Assembly (NCBI GenBank): GCA_977006965.1
Contig: OZ345352.1
Coordinates: forward strand, 124,001 to 188,000
Source of the DNA: Phymatolithon calcareum
Taxonomy: Eukaryota; Rhodophyta; Florideophyceae; Hapalidiales
Direction of reading: 5' to 3'
Length of the DNA stretch: 64,000 nucleotides
Both the position numbers and the translations under genes were made by a program. Position 1 is the stretch's first letter. Each line of letters opens with the position of its first letter. The notes under the pieces were generated by a model that saw only the letters and a program-made list of their open reading frames with translations, ran no database searches and was not told the DNA's origin. Positions 20,774 to 30,098 of the stretch are shown one piece after another.

Positions 20774-21560
20774 TAGTTCATAGTTTTAAAATAGTTTCAG
20801 GGCCAGCAGCGAAAGAGGGCATGCATCCAGAGGAAGAACAGGAATGCAGAAACATTTGGAACTGCAATCAGCAAGAAAGAACAACTTGCACGTAGGCACA
20901 GTCGAGAAGTTGTGACTCGCTTTTGTGCTCTGTCAGATGTCTGTAGAGTGTTTGTCTTCTGGCGTGAAACGAGGTGGTACAGAAGCGGCTTTGAATACAG
21001 CAAATTAGGTAATTACCTCATTAATAGATTCCAGGCCGTGGTGCTCAGTTAATTCAATAAACTGCACAATCATCTCTCGAACACATTTTTGATAGAGTGG
21101 ACTGCTAATGCTATCACAAAGGATGTTTCCACTATTCGACGGTCGAGCTTCACTCATGTTCTGAAGTTCGAAATCTGCTAGTTCCGGTGAGCTCTCTACT
21201 TTTCAAGTCGAGTCCGAAGCAATATAATCACTGTGCAATGAGTCTTTCCTCTGCATCTGTCGCACTCAAGTTAGCTCCTCCTATCTCAGACTGTGGCAGC
21301 AGTGAGACTGGAAGCATGAGAAAGTAGAAACAAATAAGAAGGGGGCGAACGCCGAAATCTTGTTTCTGAATCATCTGCTTCACGTATATGAGCTTATCTT
21401 CTCAGGATGATGTCATCAGGAGGAATGAAAAGAAGCGCGGGCTCCTTACAGGATGCACTCGATGAACTGCGGAACTGGGAAAAGACGTACTGTACAGTAT
21501 GAAATGCAGAAGAGATCGGATAGCGTCATTTGCTACTTTCTTTCGGAGCCGCCCCAGGAG
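20774..21560 (-). pseudogene. Family R relic, copy 2
   Basis: Minus strand near 21030..21140 reads GNILCDSISSPLYQKC, then IVQFIELTEHHGLESINEV, matching 39640..39860 (GNILCDTISSPLYRKC) and 6810..6880. Positions 21330..21530 match 39960..40180 and, inverted, 13600..13835. No known family was recognised. It lies upstream of the helicase gene on the same strand and could derive from a companion gene of the element; that is inference. Confidence 0.55.
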
Positions 21561-21580
21561 CTTGGCACTACTATACAGTA

Positions 21581-21678
21581 CTAGTGTCTAGTTTACGAGA
21601 GCCCCTCAATTGAGGGGAGCAGTTTCGTATTTCTAGCCTCTTTGTAAGTACCAGTCGATCGCCGTAAAATAGACACTA
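21581..21678. mobile_element. 98-bp TIR element
   Basis: Inverted ends CTAGTGTCTA(G/T)TTTACG, 16 of 17 matching, at 21581..21597 and 21662..21678. Inside is a CCCCTCAATTGAGGGG palindrome. No clear target duplication. Too short to code. Confidence 0.5.
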
Positions 21679-21847
21679 GGTCTAACACCGCTATTTTAAG
21701 ATATTGAATCCATTCAGCGTTAGATAGTTGCCTCCCTGCCCCACGCCAGGAGACACCAGCCACTACAATAAAATCTTACAACTCACTGTACAGTACGACA
21801 ATCAAGGCCATATATTTTTCGACTAAATGGACATCAATTTTATGAGG
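21679..21847. other. Broken end of the nested TIR element
   Basis: Positions 21735..21835 resemble the stretch ending at 12578 onward (CCCCACGCCAGG...AATAAAATC...CACTGTACAGTACGAC...GGCCATATAT), cut off where the long direct repeat begins. Confidence 0.5.
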
Positions 21848-23223
21848 CTCAGCAGCCTTATCGTGCATCCAAGTGCAAAGTGGAACTTCAGCGCTTATTG
21901 AACGCATGAACCGCAGCGAAGACCGTCGCGTCGAATGAAGATCCGACATGAGCGTTCCAATTGGTTTCAAGTCCGGTGAATCTCTTTGCAGGATGACGGT
22001 TGAAGATTAAATGTGTAAAGATATGTTTGTAAAGCTTCCCGAAGTGCCGAACTTGTGCACCTTTTTAGCCGTATGTATGCGGAGTTGTAAGTCTACATCT
22101 ATAGACTATCATAAAAGAAGTAAAGGGTCCCACAAGATAATTAATAAGTAGAAAAGCAACTCGAGGGGAAGCAAAGCGTCTGCAGATGCGTTAGTAACTT
22201 TTAAATAAAAAACTTACACTTCTTCTTCTTCGACGGAAAGCAGGACCCAAGAATCCTTGCCCATATGTATGTAATACTGTAGGGCTTTTAATAATAAACA
22301 TTCTAACTTAAAAACGGTGAACGGCAAGTGAACATTTCTCTGTTAGGTAGTGATTGTGTGTCTCCCAAAATAATGTAGCAGTCGAGTTTTTTTAGGTGTG
22401 AAAAAAGAGTTTGAGAAGTTGAAAACCAGATTCAAAGTTGTCGTGAAATTGTACAGTTCTAAGCTTGATAAAGACGAAAAGAAGACGAGCGCCACAGCTT
22501 GTCCGGTGCACAAGGATGGGCTGTCTGTGATGATCTCCACGGAGTGGTATATTACAGATGTGGATGCGACTGATGTTGGAATGGCTGTGCTCTTTCGAGA
22601 ATCTCGAAGCATGATTGAGTATTTGCAAAGAACTGAAAGAACATGAAGGGACGATAGGGATGCCGATGTGGTTGTCTTTTACCACAGTCGCAAACTGTTC
22701 GAGGAAACACTGGACAGGTCATTGAAGACAGGAGCGAGCAAGACCAGTTCGCCAAATGGGGCACGTCAAGTGATAAAAGTCCCCGTATCGGAGTGGAAAA
22801 GCCAGTAGCAATACTTTAGGCTGTGATTGTGAACTTTTTAAGCCTCGTAGGACGGAAGTAACGCACCAATTCTGAAGCAATCCCCCTGTCAAAATATACA
22901 CCTCAGAGCGAGAGTTGAGCCATGGATATCATTATTCCCATTCAATAAAGGCTCTCAGAAATACCCTTGAGGCTCAAATCATCATCATTTGAAGATTAGA
23001 ATAGCGAAAGGAATAGGGACTACGCTCTGCATGTGTATTTTTGATAAAATCTTTCCTGTATCATTCCGTAATAGAACTCGAACGTTTTCGAGTGCCTCGG
23101 AAGCTACATATCATGGACTATATCTATGGCCATTTGGTATAGGAAGCACATACAAAACGCCCAGTCTCCTGTGTATCATAAAAGATGTGTATTTTGGGAA
23201 TGTTTTAGAAAGATATGTCGATC
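21848..23223 (+). repeat. Long direct repeat 1, left copy
   Basis: Matches 56513..57891 in the same orientation, starting at GCAGCCTTATCGTGCATCCA. Differences are small: about 35 extra bases near 56770 on the right, and a short deletion near 57136 on the right. On the right this repeat runs straight into direct repeat 2; on the left the two are separated by 4.65 kb of inserted DNA. Confidence 0.9.
22395..22810 (+). pseudogene. RecQ relic, motifs V-VI slice
   Basis: The plus strand reads VKKEFEKLKTRFKVVVKLY, DEKK, a decayed motif V (STEWYITDVDATDV for CTEGYMTGVDAPDV), SRSMIEYLQRTERT in place of the GAGRAGRD motif VI, then a stop, DADVVVFYH and a frame change. Key helicase residues are lost. 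It is opposite in strand to the motif I slice just to its right (23278..23473), so the gene has been scrambled rather than simply truncated. Confidence 0.85.
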
Positions 23224-23277
23224 AAGAGGTGTATACGAGTACGTTTCCTGCAGGAAACGTACTCGTATACACCTCTT
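23224..23277. repeat. Perfect 54-bp palindrome
   Basis: Two uninterrupted 27-bp arms meet at CCTG|CAGG; the left arm begins AAGAGGTGTATACGAGTACG. The right copy of the repeat (57891..57917) has only one arm, running directly into GGTGCAGATC. So here an inverted copy of the preceding bases was added at the junction. Confidence 0.97.
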
Positions 23278-23473
23278 GGTGCAGATCTTCTGGCCGAGCG
23301 AGAATTGCCTTCAATTTCTGTAGCGCATTGACATGGACGTCCTACAGGAGCAGCGCCTTCAGCCCCGCTGTTTGAAAACTCGCCATTGCTTCATCAATCA
23401 ACGCCCTGAGCGGGGATACCCAGATGGCTATCTTTTGCTCATCGTACGTCTGGGCCTGTACGACGGCCGTTTT
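23278..23473 (-). pseudogene. RecQ motif I slice, duplicated 196-bp piece
   Basis: Nearly identical (one mismatch seen) to 28122..28317. The minus strand encodes part of the RecQ domain between motif I and the Ia region (WVSPLRALIDEAMASFQ). It stops at CGGCCGTTTT, just short of the Walker A lysine, where inserted DNA begins. The duplicate resumes at the far side of the insertion, so the 196 bp act as a long flanking duplication. Confidence 0.9.
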
Positions 23474-23643
23474 AAACAATCATGAAACAGGGACTAAGAC
23501 GCGCCGGGTTGTTTTAGCGCAGAGCTACAGAAGCTTTGCGAATCGGGCCAGAATACCGGTTTTATTACAACGCAGCACAGCATGGAGCGAGGGTTCATGC
23601 GAGGTCGGATTTTCACTAAGCCCAGAGACATCATCCGAGTTGA

Positions 23644-23985
23644 ATGAACTTGCAAACGGCAGTGCACTCAAACGAATCCACTGATGCGCGATCCACTGAT
23701 TTAGACAAAATTCCTGTAGAAAGGCGAAATTTTTCTCTTACTTGGGAGCGCTCTCCCGGCACTATTTCGAAAAGTGTCACTATATATCCTGAGCATGTCC
23801 CTGGAATCCTCAGATCCTTTCTGCCGGCTGTAGTTCTGCGCGGTAATGTCCTCACAAGAAGTGCAGAAGATATTTTTCGCATGCGACTGAATGGAGTGCT
23901 CTTAAAGCAAGTACTCGTTTCGCCACCTTTTACAATAGCGCACGAGAACAGCACTATACAACCTACAACTCAGCCTATGATTTAG
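23644..23985 (+). CDS. Open frame, 113 aa, unrecognised
   Basis: Protein-like composition (SKSVTIYPEHVPGILRSFLP, RSAEDIFRMRLNGVLL). An overlapping frame upstream (to 23684) also looks protein-like, so the pair may be one frameshifted gene. No family recognised and no second copy in the window. Could be a fragment of a captured cellular gene. Confidence 0.3.
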   Translation: MNLQTAVHSNESTDARSTDLDKIPVERRNFSLTWERSPGTISKSVTIYPEHVPGILRSFLPAVVLRGNVLTRSAEDIFRMRLNGVLLKQVLVSPPFTIAHENSTIQPTTQPMI

Positions 23986-24239
23986 TACAAGATCTAAATA
24001 CTTTGCGACATAGATTCTTACGGTTATCGCTACCGTACCTAAACCCACCAAATGGTAAAGAAGCACAATCAGACTCTCCAATATTGATTCTCTACTAATC
24101 GCTATTGTCTGTGCCTCTCTTCCTCAATTACTATATGTCATGTTTGGCAACCAACTAGTAAAGCCTCTTGTCTGCGTTGCAGCAAGGCGCTAAATAACGT
24201 CGAACAATGCTCCAAAATATATAGAGACGTGTATAATCT

Positions 24240-24826
24240 ATGCGCCCTTGTGAACGATGTTCACGTCTTCTTGCTCACATCGGACCATTCGCTCGCAGCC
24301 ACTGCTGGCGCCTATTTCACCGCCCGTCTGCGTGACGCTGTCGCCGGAGATTTTAAAGCCGTTCTCACTCAGCCGCACATCTGTTTTCCGACCGCATAAT
24401 CCCTCGGATGAATCCCGCTTGCTTACGGCAGGCAACACTCCCGACATTCGCGTCTGTGATGTGGCTTCCGGCAATACATCCCCTATTGCCTTTCCGTTCG
24501 CAGTCGGAGGGCAAGAGGAAAACTTTCGACATGATTTCGCGGTACGCTGGAGACAGAGAAACGTTGCTATCTTGGCCACTTCTTCGCCTACCGATGAGCA
24601 GGTCGTATTTAGTTCGGACGTGCGCAGTGGATCGCTTGAACAGAAGCTACCTTTGGAAGCCGTGGCAAAGTCTGCTGTACTCTTCATGAACGGCCAGTAT
24701 CTAACCGTGACAGATGACGATGATCTACTGCGCTGCTCTTCACGGCCTTTTGGAGATTGTCTATTATCGATTGCAGCGACAGACGTGGATTCATACGCTC
24801 TGCACAACTGCCTTGGGGGCCGGTAA
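24240..24826 (+). pseudogene. WD-repeat-like gene fragment, frameshifted
   Basis: Two plus-strand frames are complementary in content. One reads LVNDVHVFLLTSDHSLAATA up to a stop near 24400. The other continues with RLLTAGNTPDIRVCDVASG, which has the blade ending of a WD40 repeat, then ILATSSPTDEQVVFSSDV and FMNGQYLTVTDDDDLLRC. A shift near 24390 separates them. WD-like identity rests on two short blade-like patterns; the parent gene is not identified. Single copy in the window. Confidence 0.4.
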
Positions 24827-25002
24827 TGCTGCATGACTTGCAGAAGTTGTAGAAATGACTGTACACACGTGTAAGATTTACTTCTTTATGATTGTCAAAA
24901 TCAATCACACCTGAGCGCGACCCGACTCCGATTACCTTGCTCTCAAAATCAGGAAATATTTCCAAACATATATATATTTTCAAAAAATGACTAAGAATCA
25001 AA

Positions 25003-25225
25003 TTCTCATCGGGACGCTATACAGTGTATATACTCAGGAAATTTTGTCCCGATGAGAAGTTCTTTTCAAAACCTAAAAATGCTTTACCAAAAAAATTAAA
25101 ATTTGATTTTCTCATCGGGACACTATTTGGTGTATATACTCAGTAAACTCTGTCCCGATGAGAAAATCTTTCCAAAACCTAAAAATGTTTTTACCAAAAT
25201 TGAAATTCGATTTTCTCATCGGGAC
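25003..25225. repeat. Tandem dyad array, period about 106 bp
   Basis: Arms TTCTCATCGGGAC at 25003..25015, 25109..25121 and 25213..25225; complementary arms GTCCCGATGAGAA at 25046..25058 and 25152..25164. The third unit is cut off before its second arm. Spacers of about 30 bp contain GTGTATATACTCA. The arms differ by one base from those of the block A dyads (TTCTCATCCGGAC), and the spacers share GTATATAC, although the rest of the sequence is unrelated. Confidence 0.9.
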
Positions 25226-25255
25226 ACTACAGTATTAGGTGTATAGACACAAGGG

Positions 25256-26100
25256 TTGCGTGAGCGGGACATGCGACACGGGACACAGGCGCTCAAGCTT
25301 GGTCTGTCATCACTGGCTTACCGTAATCGACTCCTGCAGCATTGTTTTGAAAGGGAATACAAAGCAAACGTAGATGGCGTGTTTTACGCAAAACATCCTG
25401 ACGATGAAGGCGATGGCGAGGAGAGTGATCTTTTGGCGCTCTCATCAAACGACTGTGCATCAGACCTAAAGGCGCGGGAGGAATTTTCGATGCTTCCATG
25501 ATGATATAATCTCCGAAACGCAAAACAAGCGAGAAAAGCGAGAACAGCGAGAACAGCGACATCTGGCCGGTGCCATAGCGCCGAAACACATTCGTTCATC
25601 CGTAGTGCCTCCTCTTTTTCTGCAGTCTTAGGTGCGGCGACTGCATCCTATATGACGCGTGATTTTAAGGCTTCCGAAGCTTCTCTTGCGTGCATTGTAA
25701 CTGGGACCACAAAGGCTGCCGCACTCCATCGCCTTTGCGGACTCATGCACGAGGAAGGCAAAGAACACCGAAGAGCGCTTGACGCGTTTATGATGGCTGC
25801 CGAACTGAAAAAAGACCTGGACCTGTGGAAGCGGAACGCGGAGCTATAGGAGTAACAGGGTGACCTCAAGCAGGAATCTACTGCCTAACACGGGCTCTCA
25901 GCGTAAGCAAAGGGCTCAACGAGGAGGCGCTTCGGGCTCGCGCCAAGTTTCATTTGCGTCAGGGACAACTGAAAATACTGCCGATAGCCACGCCATCGTT
26001 CAGGCCCGAAAAAGAATTAAATCATCAGATGATTTGCTCAATGTCAATGACCATTTTCGTCCAGTACCATCCAGATTGTGTCGTTCAACAGCTGTATAAA
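25256..26100 (+). pseudogene. TFIIIC TPR-subunit (TFC4/GTF3C3-like) pseudogene
   Basis: The core at 25690..25850 reads LHRLCGLMHEEGKEHRRALD then FMMAAELKKDLDLWKRNAEL, the TPR helix pair with the LWKRLAELS-type signature of the tau131/TFC4 subunit of RNA polymerase III factor TFIIIC. After two in-frame stops (TAG, TAA) and a frame change at about 25865 the next TPR follows: GIYCLTRALSVSK and ALRARAKFHLRQGQLK. An acidic frame upstream (25256..25501: PDDEGDGEESD) is in the same frame before a double stop and may be the preceding part. TFIIIC recruits Pol III to tRNA genes; this copy is dead and partial. Confidence 0.6.
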
Positions 26101-26403
26101 ATCTCATCCCCCTATGTTACAGACCCGCTTCCTTCCACTAGGCGCTGCGATTGCTCCTTAGCACAAAACTGCACGCTTTCCTAGTTCATCTCAACGTACT
26201 CGCTATCGAAAATGACACGCGCCACATGGATTCCATCCACCCAGAAAACTCGCGAAGAGGTATGCTCTTTCTTCGCAGATGAGTCGAGCAGGTTGTGTGA
26301 GCAGACGTAGAAGGTAACGGTCCTTGTATTCCAGCAAGCCATCAATTGTTGTGGGCTCACAGCTGTGGCCTAGGCGCTGTCGGCAATCGGATGCCCGACC
26401 ATA

Positions 26404-27160
26404 GTGGACGATCTTTTTCTTGAAGTTGGCGTGAATGTGGAAAGTGCAGTTTGTGACGGCATGACTCTTGCTGAAATCCATGACGCAAACTCACGATATG
26501 TTTCCCGTAAGAAGCTTTCGGCGTTTGTGGAATGCTATCATTTCGATGCATTTTCGGTCACTCCTGCTGGTGTCAAGAAGGCTTGCAGCTCGGGCGGAGC
26601 TGGTATCGATGACATCGTCATTCTCAACGTCCATTCCGGTATCGCGCATGAAAAACCAAAGGGTGGTGGACATTTCTCACAGGCCCGAAGCCTAATACTG
26701 AAGACTTTATCATTGCTGACGTACACGGCATCAAATACGGTGAGTATTGGTCCACTCCACGCGAGCAGATCATCGGTGCAATGATGGGCAGGAATTCTTG
26801 CGGAAGATTGCCTGGAGCTAATCGCTTTGGCCGAATCGATCGCAATTTGAGATTCCTCTGAATGGACTCATTCCCTCACTGATGGATTGTACTGCGCCAC
26901 CCGCGCCGTATGAGAGTGCCGCTCTCCAGACGTACATTCCAAAGTATTGGGATACCATCCTTAGAGTGAAGAACATGGAGGTAGTTTCTTCCGTGGCTTC
27001 TGCGATGAATCTCCTCTGGTGCACCTGGACGAGATCATACGTATGCTGCAGGACAGTTACACATCCCATCTCAATACGTTTTTGGGCTCTTCAAAAATCG
27101 GTGACATGGTTAACACACTGCACGAGAAGCTTACAAAGTCCGTAGCGTTTTACGTTCGAT
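26404..27160 (+). pseudogene. Unidentified gene fragment, frameshifted, ends at LINE insertion
   Basis: Successive plus-strand frames look coding: NVESAVCDGMTLAEIHDANS (26404..26784), then EDFIIADVHGIKYGEYWSTP in another frame, PYESAALQTYIPKYWDTILR, and finally ESPLVHLDEIIRMLQDSY...MVNTLHEKLTKSVAFYVR. At least three shifts separate them. Removing the LINE at 27161 joins the last frame to TTC TAA, a natural-looking C-terminus. No family was recognised. Confidence 0.4.
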
Positions 27161-27966
27161 AGCCCCCACACGGGCTTGACCCTGCACAAAGTATTCGTCC
27201 CCCCAATGATTGAATACGCGGCACATCTCACGCCATTAACCATGGAGGCAAGAAGACGGGCGACGGAGCTTGACAAAAAAGTATTTGGGGACCTTTTCAA
27301 AGGCTTCACGAAAGGACGGACCGAGCGCCTAAGAAAACTTTTGGGCCTTCCAGCCCTGAAAACCCTCCGCGACTTGCTCCTGGAAAAACTGCGAGAAAGG
27401 CTGTCTCGAAGAATCTGCCACACAGACAAAAACGGAACCGCAGAAGACCGATGGAGAGCATTGAAAGATCAGGACGCACTGGAGGAGACGGCACCAATTA
27501 GAGATGGGGAGAATGCTCTGCAAACGCAAGCGGAAACTTGGAAAGCAGGAGAACGTATGCTGAAAAGACGAATCCCCGTCAAAGAAGACTGCGGGATGAG
27601 CAAAATCCTTTCGCTGGAGATAAAAGCGAACCAAAGCGCAGGGATCCTGTGGTTCTTCGGCCAATTCCCGGGGTGCACGGTCGAGACGTTGCGAGACAGG
27701 GGGGAGCACTAGCTCGAAACAGTTCAAAACACGCTGAAAAAAGAGACCTGGTCGAAGGCAGAGGAACAAGAGCTGATTGCAGCAATGGAAGAATTGAGAG
27801 AAGCAGTGTCTGGAAGGAGCAACGGAGGGACACTGAATCGCCAAATTGGTTGACAAAACAGTAACACACGTGTAACGAAGGGTGTTCCAGAATCCGTAGA
27901 AGCAGCAGTTGCCGCCTTCCCCCAAAACGGTGAGTCCTGGGCACTGTAATAAAATCAGTTTAAATA
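27161..27966 (+). mobile_element. 5'-truncated LINE with 15-bp target duplication
   Basis: Flanked by CGTTTTACGTTCGAT at 27146..27160 and 27967..27981. It opens inside the C-terminal part of a reverse-transcriptase ORF2 (KVFVPPMIEYAAHLTPLTME, the conserved 'whole-enzyme tail' of non-LTR RTs) and runs open to TAG at 27710. After that stop the same frame continues (TWSKAEEQELIAAMEELREA) to about 27855. The 3' end has AATAAAATC. Truncation at the 5' end plus a long target duplication is the signature of target-primed reverse transcription. It is a dead copy. Confidence 0.85.
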
Positions 27967-28121
27967 CGTTTTACGTTCGATTCTAACGCATAAAACCACT
28001 CTTTCCGTCAACCATTTGGGACTGAAAACCTCATTCTTGTATAGCAGTGTTGCCAGTTCACGTCTTCAGGCTGAGCATTCCGTATTTGTATGACATTTAC
28101 ATATTTTTGCTCCCCCAGTGT
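27967..28121. other. Right edge of the inserted segment
   Basis: Short single-copy stretch from the LINE target duplication to the second 196-bp duplicate. Nothing recognised. Confidence 0.4.
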
Positions 28122-28505
28122 GGTGCAGATCTTCTGGCCGAGCGAGAATTGCCTTCAATTTCTGTAGCGCATTGACATGGACGTCCTACAGGAGCAGCGC
28201 CTTCAGCCCCGTTGTTTGAAAACTCGCCATTGCTTCATCAATCAACGCCCTGAGCGGGGATACCCAGATGGCTATCTTTTGCTCATCGTACGTCTGGGCC
28301 TGTACGACGGCCGTTTTTCCACCTCCCGTAGCCAGAATAACAGCAACGTCTCTTTCTCCTTGCCACACGACCTCCATCGCCCACCTTTGATCAGCACTTT
28401 TGAAACTTGGATTGTCATTCTGCGTGGATCGCCGAAGCCCTTGAAGTATGTCAATTTTTTTTCGCAATTTGTTGGTGTTTTCTCCAACCGGTCTTGTAAC
28501 GCTTT
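28122..28505 (-). pseudogene. RecQ relic, motif I slice
   Basis: The minus strand reads KKIDILQGLRRSTQNDN, QRWAMEVVWQGERDVAV, ILATGGGKTAVVQAQ (Walker A intact) and WVSPLRALIDEAMASFQ. A shift upstream near 28480 breaks the link to the preceding residues, and homology to the intact gene stops at about 28505 (CCGGTCTTGTA). The remaining helicase motifs are absent. A sister copy is at 57916..58300. Confidence 0.9.
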
Positions 28506-28667
28506 CTAGTTCGTGTATTTAACTGCTTTTATTTTGTAGATTGTTCTTGTTCTAATACCAAAGTATTGTATTTGTAGAGTTAGAATATTCTTCTTCTGCA
28601 GACGTCTATGCAGGACGATGCATATTTCGAATGAGTAGTCGAATCATCCATAAAACCTGACTACCCG

Positions 28668-28991
28668 CTAGTTCAAATAGTTTCGATGGGTGCTTTGATA
28701 ATGACTAAGAGACTTTCTTGCGCAAAGATCTATGTGTCTACTTTTGAGCATCAGTGCATGACAAGTTAGGTCTGTTATAGAAAACGTTATCTTCCTCTCC
28801 CGCCTGAGCTCCTGCTGCTGCCAGGTTCGTTCTAAGTCTAATATTTGTCGGAGACGAGCTTCTGTGGTTGACTGCCGGATACGTCCCAATGTCACCAGCT
28901 CTATCTTTGCTCCTGCGTCTGGTTTCTCGGCGACAACCTTGGAAAGTCTTTTCTCATCTTGGAGTTTAGGTTTTTTAAAAGGAACTCCCAC
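28668..28991 (-). pseudogene. Unrecognised charged frame, 107 aa, duplicated
   Basis: Starts MGVPFKKPKLQDEKRLSKVV; rich in R, K, E and Q and probably helical. Duplicated at 58461..58784 with a handful of changes, and a far more decayed relative lies at 5690..5890. Probably part of the same element as the frames up to 30.8 kb on this strand. No family recognised. Confidence 0.35.
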
Positions 28992-29064
28992 GGCTTACGT
29001 TGACGTTACCCAGTGCCATACTATCCATTACCCAAAGGGAATTATAGTGATGTCCGTTAAGGCA

Positions 29065-29880
29065 TTAAAAGCCGTTTATGACACTCATTGTGCTAGACGA
29101 TATGCCTGCTGAGCATTTGCACATCTTCTTGCCACAAATCAGCTTTATGCCCTCTTTATAAATAAACTTCCCTTCCTTGTTCCATACATGTTTTCCTCCT
29201 TCGCCCTTTCCTATAAGAACGAGCGACCACGCCCGTGACTTTTGCCCAGTGTTGGAAAAGAACGGATTGCTATTGCAATGCGAGTTCTGAGCAACCACAA
29301 ACCGATGCTGCAGAGTGCAATTCGGAATGAAAACAATGCGTGCAGCTCGACTATTTACCACGCTCAATGAAATCAATCATTTTGAACCTTATCCATGTAT
29401 CTAAGCTCTTCTTCTGGTTTCTCAGCAGCAAGCCTAGCTTCCACTTTATCGGACCGACCCTTCGAAACCCTTCACAGAGTAGAGCCAGGTCCCAGTAGTC
29501 CTGTCGACTTTCAGGAAAGGCAAAGCTTCAGTCAACATTAGCGTGCACTGCTTCTGCGAGTCGTATACAGTTATGTATGCAAATAACCAAAGTCTTTCGA
29601 ACTTGGAAACTGATCCAATAACGAAGTTCGCGTTCATGTACTTCCGTTCGTGCTCAGCTAGCTTCCGGGGCTTCTGAGAAATCTTTTTCATGAGAAAGAA
29701 TTTTGCTTTTCCACTGCTTGCATCGCTAGATTGTGCGGAATCATTGTTCGGCAGTAGCTTTTGCTCTCCGATATCAGTATGTTGATCGCTAGCATCCCGC
29801 TGAATTTTCACAGCACCACTCACAAACGGCTTGTCTTTCATAATCTCTGCCGCTGAAACTATAAAAGAATAACCCAGCAC
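29065..29880 (-). pseudogene. Unrecognised frame family M, decayed
   Basis: Frames at 29446..29880 (KKISQKPRKLAEHERKYMNA, TEALPFLKVDRTTGTWLYSV) and a short continuation in another frame, KVEARLAAEKPEEELRYMDK ending VQND-stop at about 29390. A third, diverged copy at 34440..34640 keeps the same C-terminal pattern (KVAARLPA, DMDNVQND-stop), which suggests a real ancestral protein end. A downstream frame (29065..29376) is cysteine-containing but unrecognised. Right copy: 58858..59673. Confidence 0.4.
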
Positions 29881-29894
29881 ACACCCGAAAGACT

Positions 29895-30070
29895 AGTGCT
29901 CGCGGTTCGAGAGGGACGAGTGTAACGCCACCCTGTTCAAGAGCCTCGCAAAGCGTTCGAGCACTGTCAATTGGGTGTACAAATGGATCGATAGCGACAC
30001 GGGCACCTGATGGCATTTCAGCTGAAAGAAAGTCATGAATAAGAGGGGTGGAAGTTTCATCGGCGTGCAT
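29895..30070 (-). pseudogene. Aminopeptidase P (Xaa-Pro)-like N-domain fragment
   Basis: The minus strand reads TPLIHDFLSAEMPSGARVAI, DPFVHPID, then LCEALEQGGVTLVPLEPRAL. This order (helix, P.G.RV.IDPF, then L..AL...G..L.P.E..LV) is that of the creatinase-like N-terminal domain of cytosolic aminopeptidase P, a manganese prolyl peptidase. Only about 57 residues remain; the catalytic pita-bread domain is absent. Right copy: 59688..59863. Identification is by pattern only. Confidence 0.45.
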
Positions 30071-30098
30071 GAGCTCCTACGACGGCCCGAGCTCAGCC

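Larger units (their letters stand above)
23474..28121. other. 4.65-kb insertion carrying cellular gene fragments and a LINE
   Basis: This segment has no partner in the right-hand copy of the repeat and is bounded by the 196-bp duplication (23278..23473 and 28122..28317). It contains an unrecognised frame, a WD-like fragment, a dyad array, a TFIIIC-like TPR pseudogene, another unknown pseudogene and a LINE insertion. Codon-rich, protein-like stretches are denser here than in the flanks. That suggests capture or transposition of a formerly genic stretch. Confidence 0.75.

Noticed and set aside
24238-24834. 198-codon minus-strand frame
   Set aside because: Low-complexity composition; the plus strand reads as the more protein-like, WD-like fragment.
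25003-25225. Dyad repeats as a CRISPR-like array
   Set aside because: Eukaryotic context, only three units, and the 'spacers' are themselves repeated; no cas genes.
29850-29890. GTGTGTGC...TTTCAG after the aminopeptidase-like piece as an intron
   Set aside because: It would be only about 32 bases long, and the sequence beyond does not continue the family.
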